Positions 58,829-64,000 of a DNA stretch of 64,000 bases are shown here, piece by piece. The notes beneath the pieces are model-generated. The model did no database searches. It saw nothing but the letters and a program-made list of their open reading frames with translations, and was not told where the DNA came from. Numbering within the stretch: position 1 is the first letter of the stretch; the number at the start of each line of letters is the position of its first letter. A program made the position numbers and the translations under genes. This DNA is from Ochrobactrum vermis (GTDB lineage: Bacteria; Pseudomonadota; Alphaproteobacteria; Rhizobiales; Rhizobiaceae): the NCBI RefSeq assembly GCF_002975205.1, contig NZ_PCOC01000002.1, forward strand, positions 248,001 to 312,000, written 5' to 3'.

Positions 58829-58872
58829 TGGCACAAAATGGCAAGATTGATAACTTGCTCATGCTAGAAGCC
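58829..58872 (+). promoter_or_regulatory. 44-bp promoter element, copy 2
   Basis: Same element as at 57851: TGGCACAAAATGGCAAGA with half-sites 10 bp apart and TCATGCTAGAAGCC at the end. It lies 118 bases before the DUF1254 gene at 58991. Confidence 0.7.
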
Positions 58873-58990
58873 ATCTGAATAGACCGTGTCAGCTGGCCAG
58901 GCAATGAACCTGCTGGCCGTGTCGGGCTTGATCTCTGTCGCATTCTGCGGAAGGGACGCCGTGGTTGTTCGTTTGAACGAGGAGGTATTC

Positions 58991-60028
58991 ATGTTCCGTT
59001 GGGTTGGGATCAATCTCGCTGTTGCTTCGGTTATGTTGACCGGCGGGGCATATGCCGAGACCACTGGCAGCAAAATGCCGGTCACAGTAGACAGTTTCGT
59101 CCGCGCTGAGACCGACCATTACCTTGCAGCCAATGCTAAAGATATCGGCAGTCTTGGCCAGTTTAAGCATTCGCGGGAACCGGTGGCTATCGACAAGCAA
59201 ACTGTCATCCGTATGAACCGCGATACGCTGTATTCATTTGCCGTGTTCGATCTTGCGGCTGGGCCAGCGACGATCTCACTCCCTGATACGGGCAAGCGTT
59301 ATATGTCGATGATGGTCGTCGATCAGGATCACTACTTGCCAATTGTCGCTTATGGTACGGAGCCGGTTACGCTGACGCAGGAATCGGTTGGTAGCAGATA
59401 TGCTTTCGTCGCCGTTCGCACACTTGTTGACCCCAATGATCTAAAGGATCTCGACGAGGTCCATAAGCTTCAGGACGCCATCAAGGTCAGCCAGAAGGAT
59501 TCAGGCAAACTTGATCTGCCAAATTGGGATGACGAAAGCCTGACCGACATCCGTAATGCGCTGCTCTCATTAGCAAAGCATCAGGTGTCGTATAACGGTT
59601 CTTTTGGAGCTCGCGGTCAAGTCGATCCGATCCGGCATTTAATCGGTACCGCCTCTGGATGGGGCGGCATTCCAGAAAAGGATGCTATGTATCCGAGTTT
59701 TACGCCTGAAAAAAACGATGGGAAGACTGTCTATACACTGGATGTGCCAAAGAATGTGCCTGTGCAGGCCTTCTGGTCGATCAGCGTTTATAATGCCAAA
59801 GGCTTCTTTGAAAAGAATGAGTATAGTGCCTATTCGCTCAATAGTATCACCGCAAAGAAAAATTCTGACGGGTCGGTGACTGCGCAATTTGGTGGTTGTG
59901 ACGGCGAAATTACAAACTGCCTGCCCGTTGTTGAAGGCTGGAACTATACCGTAAGGCTTTATCGTCCAGATCAATCCGTTGTTAGCGGCGAGTGGAAATT
60001 TCCAGAGGCCAAGCCGCGTTTGAACTAA
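58991..60028 (+). CDS. Periplasmic DUF1254/DUF1214 protein
   Basis: 345 residues from the ATG at 58991 (GAGGAGGT upstream). A signal peptide (GINLAVASVMLTGGAYAETT) is followed by the DUF1254 opening KHSREPVAIDKQTVIRMNRDTLYSF, with ISLPDTGKRYMSMMVVDQDHY, then DUF1214 (PVQAFWSISVYNAKGFF; WNYTVRLYRPDQSVVSGEW). Function unknown; such proteins are envelope-located and are found in stress and catabolic loci. Likely controlled by the AraC gene at 56819 through the element at 58829. Confidence 0.87.
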   Translation: MFRWVGINLAVASVMLTGGAYAETTGSKMPVTVDSFVRAETDHYLAANAKDIGSLGQFKHSREPVAIDKQTVIRMNRDTLYSFAVFDLAAGPATISLPDTGKRYMSMMVVDQDHYLPIVAYGTEPVTLTQESVGSRYAFVAVRTLVDPNDLKDLDEVHKLQDAIKVSQKDSGKLDLPNWDDESLTDIRNALLSLAKHQVSYNGSFGARGQVDPIRHLIGTASGWGGIPEKDAMYPSFTPEKNDGKTVYTLDVPKNVPVQAFWSISVYNAKGFFEKNEYSAYSLNSITAKKNSDGSVTAQFGGCDGEITNCLPVVEGWNYTVRLYRPDQSVVSGEWKFPEAKPRLN

Positions 60029-60205
60029 GTCACATCGGCTGAATGCCTGGCGAAGCGGTCTTGTCCCATGGGATGTGGATTTTGGCCGCTCCTCCGCATG
60101 TGTTTTTGCAGTGATTAGGTGTCCGTTTACCCGTCCGCTATCTGTGGATAGTATGACTGACGCCCGCCAGTGCACAGCCTGAATCCCATTTTGAGGAGAA
60201 CTGGA

Positions 60206-61027
60206 ATGTTTTCGAACATTTCTCGAGCGGTCTTAATCAGCTCTGTCGTGTTGTTTGGCCAAGTTGTGGGTTCCGCTCTGGCAGACAATGCCGTTGGCCC
60301 GAAGGTAACGGATCCGCATTTTCACCTCACGCCGGGTTATCTGCAACCGAGCGAACTTCCCAACAGTCTTGTTTTGCTCGGTTCGCCCCCAGCTGAGGGA
60401 AGTGCGGCACTGGCACGTGATGAGGCCGCAAGAGAGGCTACCATTGCGCTCCGCGGAAAAGCACGTTGGGATCAGGCGCGGACGGATGCTGATTTGCAAT
60501 TCCCCCAGCCTGCGAAGAATTTCTCCTGCGCCATGGGCGTGGATATCAGTGAAGAGAGGACCCCGCATCTTTATAATTTGATGCAGAGAGTTCTTACCGA
60601 TGCAGGGCTTTCTACCTATGGCATCAAGAACAAGTATAACAGAACCCGCCCTTTCGTCGTGCACAACGAAGGCACATGTCAGCCAGATGAAGAAGCTGTG
60701 TTGCGTCAGGATGGCTCCTATCCATCGGGACACACAGCTGCAGGATGGGCATGGGCGCTCACATTGGCAGAAGTCAATCCAAAGCACGCCGATGATTTGT
60801 TCAAGCGCGGATTGTCGTTTGGACAAAGCCGGGTGATCTGTAACGCGCATTGGCAAAGCGATGTCGATGCGGGACGCATTATGGGGGCAGCGACAGTTGC
60901 TAAACTGCACAGCAATCCCGAATTCGTTGATGATATTCAGGCAGCGCGCAAAGAGTTGGAAGCAGCGAGCAGGCCGTCAGTCGATTGCGCTGTTGAGGAG
61001 CAGGCGCTCTCAGAACAAATGCAATGA
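60206..61027 (+). CDS. Class A non-specific acid phosphatase (PhoN/PhoC type)
   Basis: 273 residues from MFSNISRAVL at 60206, with GAGGAG just upstream. A signal peptide of about 27 residues (ending GSALADNA) precedes a PAP2-type core with all three motifs in place: Lys141-x6-Arg148-Pro149, Pro-Ser-Gly-His (173-176) and Ser208-Arg209-x5-His215-x3-Asp219. A periplasmic vanadate-sensitive phosphomonoesterase is expected. It has no copy of the 44-bp element, so it may not belong to the AraC regulon. Confidence 0.9.
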   Translation: MFSNISRAVLISSVVLFGQVVGSALADNAVGPKVTDPHFHLTPGYLQPSELPNSLVLLGSPPAEGSAALARDEAAREATIALRGKARWDQARTDADLQFPQPAKNFSCAMGVDISEERTPHLYNLMQRVLTDAGLSTYGIKNKYNRTRPFVVHNEGTCQPDEEAVLRQDGSYPSGHTAAGWAWALTLAEVNPKHADDLFKRGLSFGQSRVICNAHWQSDVDAGRIMGAATVAKLHSNPEFVDDIQAARKELEAASRPSVDCAVEEQALSEQMQ

Positions 61028-61074
61028 CAACCTCTTCCCTCAACTGATTACCGAAGCGGAATTTCGGGGGGACA

Positions 61075-61947
61075 ATGCACCACTATAGATTTTCCGCGAT
61101 CGCGCTGACTGCTTTGATTGGCAGTCAGCAGTATGGCCGTCGCTGGTAAAATTCCGTTGGCATCTACTATCCCAGAACCTGTAAGGCAAGAAGTCAAATC
61201 GGATTGATGGCGCTTTAGTGCAAGTCCTTATTTCTGGGCGGCCGGTATCAGTGGAACCGCGGGCCGATTTGGGTTGCCACCCGCAAAATTGAAATCTGAT
61301 CTCGGGAACCTCTTCAAAGAACTCGACTTCTCATTCATGGGTGTCATTGAAGGGTATTATGATCGCTATAGTCTTTTAAGCGATATCATTTATACAAAGA
61401 TATCGACAGGTGGTCAGCCCCTTACAGAGTATTGAGCAATAGCGTCGATATTAAATCAGAGACGTTTTCCGGCTTTGTCGGCGGAGGTTACAGTCTTCTT
61501 GAAGAAGGGAGAAGCCGCCTTGATGAGGTGGCAGGTGCGCGCGTCTGGTACGCGAGTACAGAAATCTCTTTTGATTGTGGATTATTCGATGGGCACAGCG
61601 GGCGCGACAGCGCTGCATGGGTTGATGCTGTTGCCGAAATACGCGGCAAGTATTTCATCACGAATGCCCTTTACTTCTGTGGCTGGGGCATCGTGTGGGC
61701 AGGACACGCAAAAATCGATCGGGATATAGCCGGAACGCTCGGGTATCTGTTCAGGGATAATCTATCTTCTGTTGCTGGCTATAGCTCGCCGCTTAGTCTT
61801 AAGCGCAGAGCTCACCGCGTCAACCTAATGGCGAAGCAATCCGTCCGTCCCCTGAATAGCTTGCGCAGCCATTTGCTGTCCACTACAGCGACTTTGATTT
61901 CTGACGCGGCTATACATCGACTGATTGAGGATACAGACCCGTATTGA
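61075..61947 (+). pseudogene. Outer membrane protein gene with several lesions
   Basis: Reassembled from three frames: a signal peptide MHHYRFSAIALTALIG (ATG 61075); after a shift near 61130, AVAGKIPLASTIPEPV then TGA at 61205; the same frame resumes WRFSASPYFWAAGISG and FKELDFSFMGVIEGYYDRYS until TGA at 61434-61436; and a third frame gives VDIKSETFSGFVGGGYSLL, RVWYASTEISF and AGTLGYLFRDNLSSVAGY before it, too, loses similarity. Intact homologues are outer-membrane beta-barrels of about 270 residues. At least four lesions show it is dead. Confidence 0.8.
61104..61129. other. 9-bp inverted repeat inside the broken outer-membrane-protein gene
   Basis: GCTGACTGC (61104-61112) / GCAGTCAGC (61121-61129), 8-base loop, within the signal-peptide codons. 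No T-run; role unclear. Confidence 0.35.
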
Positions 61948-62096
61948 CAGTGACGTCGCCTTTGTGCCTGTCGATTTCTGTAGCAGACATTAGCTCCAGA
62001 TGCTTTGCCGACGTATATTTACCGTTACGTACTTCGAAATCGTGTGGATTCTGTCACTATCCAATGTTCCAACTTCAAAAGTAGTGAGGCCTTGCC

Positions 62097-62381
62097 ATGG
62101 GCAACCAAGAGCGGCGGGCAGCGATAGCATCGGTTGATGCTAAAAAAGGCATCATAAAACTGATGCTGAGGATCCCTTTGGTACGGAAGGAGTTAAAGAA
62201 TACCCAAAATGAAGCGCTGTTAGCATTGGCCGAAGCCTATCAGGATGCCAGCAGCACTCTGGAACAAATTGCAATATCGGGGCAATATAAAGAAGATATA
62301 CTCGACGAGTATAAGCTGATTTGCACGGAAATTGAGATGGAAGTCCTTTCCTATTGCAAAAAGCATCGCGCTGATCGTTGA
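62097..62381 (+). CDS. Small hypothetical protein
   Basis: 94 residues, mostly charged and helical (LMLRIPLVRKELKNTQNEAL; EDILDEYKLICTEIEMEVLSYC). No signal peptide, membrane segment or recognised motif. Start ATG at 62097 with GTGAGG at 62085. Neither neighbour is related, so there is no contextual hint. Codon use is A/T-richer than the catabolic operons. Confidence 0.5.
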   Translation: MGNQERRAAIASVDAKKGIIKLMLRIPLVRKELKNTQNEALLALAEAYQDASSTLEQIAISGQYKEDILDEYKLICTEIEMEVLSYCKKHRADR

Positions 62382-62732
62382 CCGATTTTTATCGCTCTAC
62401 AGGATACTCAGTTTGCGCGAGATGGATTCAATTTAAACTTTACGGAATTTATCCCCGTATGAGTGGCATTCGGGATGTAATTAACCGTTACGTACTTCTC
62501 TCAGCGGCGGCGATGCCTCAACCTGACCAAGGTCTAGAATTCTGTTTGCTGCGATGCGGAAAATGCATCGTTGCAATGAGATCGGACGATGATTGCGCTT
62601 AGGTTTTCGGGGAGAGTGACGATGCGAATGAAGATTTATCTATCGAGTTTGTCGATACTGGGGTAATCCCCCCGCCAAATAACGGACTTCAAAAGTAGAA
62701 TTTTCTCGGGCTATATGATCGAGGAGATTTTG

Positions 62733-62996
62733 ATGAAGACGAGCAGATTCATCGAACCGCAAATCCTTGCCATCCTTCGCCAGGCGGAAGGCGGCGTTCC
62801 TGTACCCGAGTTATGCCGGGAACATGGAATGAGCACTGCGTCATTCTACAAATGGCGATCCAAGTACGGTGGCATGGATGCCTCGATGATCAGCCAGATG
62901 AAGGCTCTGGAGGACGAGAACCGTCGCCTGAAGAAGATGTATGCGGAGATGAGCATGCAGGCGGAACTGCTCAAAGAGGCTCTTGGAAAAAAGTGA
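62733..62996 (+). CDS. IS407-group transposase orfA
   Basis: 87 residues from [12 protein letters not shown] at 62733. Helix-turn-helix [26 protein letters not shown] and a leucine-rich helix ([21 protein letters not shown]). Ends at TGA 62994-62996 just after the A6G slippery stretch (62987-62993). Confidence 0.9.
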   Translation: MKTSRFIEPQILAILRQAEGGVPVPELCREHGMSTASFYKWRSKYGGMDASMISQMKALEDENRRLKKMYAEMSMQAELLKEALGKK

Positions 62997-63820
62997 CGCG
63001 GCCATCTCAACGCCGGGAGATGGCCGGGAAAGCAGTGGCGTTGCGAGGGGTGAGCGTTGCGCTTGCCTGCCGCACCTTCGAGGTCAGTGAGACATGTTAT
63101 CGTTACAGCGCCAGGCTGAACGACGAGAACGAGCAGATTGCCGATCTCCTGATCGGACTGACGCGGGCAAAGAAGACCTGGGGCTTCGGTCTGTGTTTCC
63201 TTTATCTGCGCAATGTCCGGGGGCATCACTGGAACCATAAACGCGTTTACCGCATCTATCGTGAGCTTGAATTGAACCTCAGGATCAAGCCGCGCAAGCG
63301 GTTGAAGCGGGACAAGCCCGATGCTCTGACCGTGCCAGATGCGCCGAACATGGTCTGGTCCATGGATTTCATGGCCGACCGGCTGGAGGATGGAAGGCAA
63401 TTCCGACTGCTGAACGTCCTGGATGACTTCAACCGCGAAGGTTTGGGCATTGAGGTAGACTTCTCGCTGCCTGCTGAACACGTCATCCGCAGCCTCAACC
63501 AGATCATCGAATGGCGCGGCAAACCATTCGCAATTCGTGTTGATAATGGGCCGGAATACGTCAGTGGCAAACTGATGGAGTGGGCTGCCAACCAAGGCAT
63601 CGCCTTGAGCCATATCCAACCCGGCAAACCACAACAGAATGCGTATGTCGAGCGCTACAATCGCACCGTTCGGAATGAGTGGCTCGACCAATACATCATC
63701 GAAAGCATTGAGGAGGCGCAGGAATTTGCCACGCAGTGGCTATGGACCTACAACAACGAACGTCCCAATATGGGCATCGGCGGCGTAACGCCCGCACAGA
63801 AACTGAAAATGGCCGCGTGA
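62993..63820 (+). CDS. IS407-group transposase orfB
   Basis: 275 residues if begun at the GTG at 62993; normally made as an OrfAB fusion by a -1 slip on AAAAAAG. DDE core: Asp in [15 protein letters not shown], Asp in [14 protein letters not shown] and Glu in [15 protein letters not shown]. All frames are intact, so the element may still move. Confidence 0.92.
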   Translation: MTRPSQRREMAGKAVALRGVSVALACRTFEVSETCYRYSARLNDENEQIADLLIGLTRAKKTWGFGLCFLYLRNVRGHHWNHKRVYRIYRELELNLRIKPRKRLKRDKPDALTVPDAPNMVWSMDFMADRLEDGRQFRLLNVLDDFNREGLGIEVDFSLPAEHVIRSLNQIIEWRGKPFAIRVDNGPEYVSGKLMEWAANQGIALSHIQPGKPQQNAYVERYNRTVRNEWLDQYIIESIEEAQEFATQWLWTYNNERPNMGIGGVTPAQKLKMAA

Positions 63821-64000
63821 ATTCTACTGACGAGCCCCGTTAAAAACGGGGGGATTACCCTGGCACTGATCGCCGCAGGGTCGTTGCCCGCAACAACGTT
63901 CGCGCAGGATGATGCCCGCCGCGATGCGACGGAAACCACGAAACAAACGAACGCGAAACTTCTGGATCAGCTTCCTTTTGACGACACGATCGATTTTGAT

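Larger units (their letters stand above)
62662..63859 (+). mobile_element. IS3-family (IS407-group) insertion sequence, complete
   Basis: 1198 bp, flanked by a 4-bp direct repeat CTGG (62658-62661 and 63860-63863), the target-duplication size of the IS407 group. Terminal inverted repeats begin GGTAATCCCCCCG on both ends and continue less perfectly (TAACGG...AGTAGAATT). Confidence 0.9.
62622..64000 (+). pseudogene. Alkylsulfatase-like (BDS1/SdsA type) gene split by an IS element; runs off the window
   Basis: The gene starts at 62622 (GGGGAGAG upstream) and reads MRMKIYLSSLSIL to the CTGG target site; after the IS and the second CTGG it continues in frame ALIAAGSLPATTFAQDDARR and TTKQTNAKLLDQLPFDDTID to the window edge. 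Joined, this is a signal peptide plus the QLPFxDxxDFD opening of class III alkylsulfatases with a metallo-beta-lactamase fold. The insertion lies within the signal peptide, so the export signal is destroyed. Only about 55 codons of the joined gene are visible, so the family assignment is provisional. Confidence 0.7.

Overview
The window looks like a chromosome segment of a Brucellaceae-type alphaproteobacterium (Ochrobactrum/Brucella-like). That is an inference from the proteins: a bioMNY biotin ECF transporter, many LysR/IclR/LacI-controlled ABC uptake operons, an ACR3-type ars operon, IS427-group IS5 and IS630 elements. No ribosomal marker is present. No rRNA, tRNA, CRISPR array or replication origin was seen.

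Layout. 0-2 kb: a divergent GlxA-type regulator facing a cysteine hydrolase and a secreted metallo-beta-lactamase-fold protein. 2.6-6.4 kb: an arsenic operon read leftward, arsR - acr3 - arsC (broken) - arsH - MFS. 6.6-8.2 kb: a TetR/SDR divergent pair around a perfect palindrome. 8.3-14.5 kb: a catabolic operon (DUF3100 membrane protein, small membrane protein, M20 amidohydrolase, LysR, 3-hydroxyisobutyrate-dehydrogenase-like enzyme, aldehyde dehydrogenase). 14.9-17.2 kb: a LysR regulator divergent from a paired SMR exporter and a guanine-deaminase-like enzyme. 17.5-19.2 kb: a YcaC-like hydrolase and its LysR. 19.5-21.4 kb: bioMNY. 21.4-27.3 kb: a decayed stretch with gene fragments, a methyltransferase, an acetyltransferase, an SDR whose catalytic Tyr is Phe, and a frameshifted IS3 element. 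27.7-31.1 kb: a G+C-rich MarR - FAD monooxygenase - MFS module. 31.4-36.2 kb: an N-truncated helicase-nuclease gene, a DUF4279 gene, an IS5 element and an IS630 element. 36.2-48.6 kb: an IclR-controlled operon (M81 peptidase, dipeptide-type ABC transporter, two M20 hydrolases, a penicillin-acylase-family hydrolase). 49-56 kb: a LacI-controlled cluster for what looks like Amadori-compound (fructosyl-amino-acid) use. 56.8-61.9 kb: an AraC regulator, two envelope protein genes each preceded by the same 44-bp element, a class A acid phosphatase and a dead outer-membrane-protein gene. 62.6-64 kb: an IS407-group IS3 insertion in the signal peptide of an alkylsulfatase-like gene.

How the genes work together. 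The window is dominated by scavenging systems. The IclR operon appears built to import a peptide- or amide-like compound and cleave it with four different hydrolases. The LacI cluster appears to import a glycated amino acid, phosphorylate it, split it, and process the amino acid with an ornithine-cyclodeaminase-family enzyme; two nearly identical LacI operators tie both transcription units to the regulator. The AraC gene sits directly before two promoters that carry matching tandem half-sites 10 bp apart.

Decay is conspicuous: deleted arsC, broken alpha/beta hydrolase, truncated helicase, broken outer-membrane-protein gene, MFS and GNAT fragments, an IS-split sulfatase gene, and two families of diverged intergenic repeats that sit next to the decayed genes and on both sides of the G+C-rich module.
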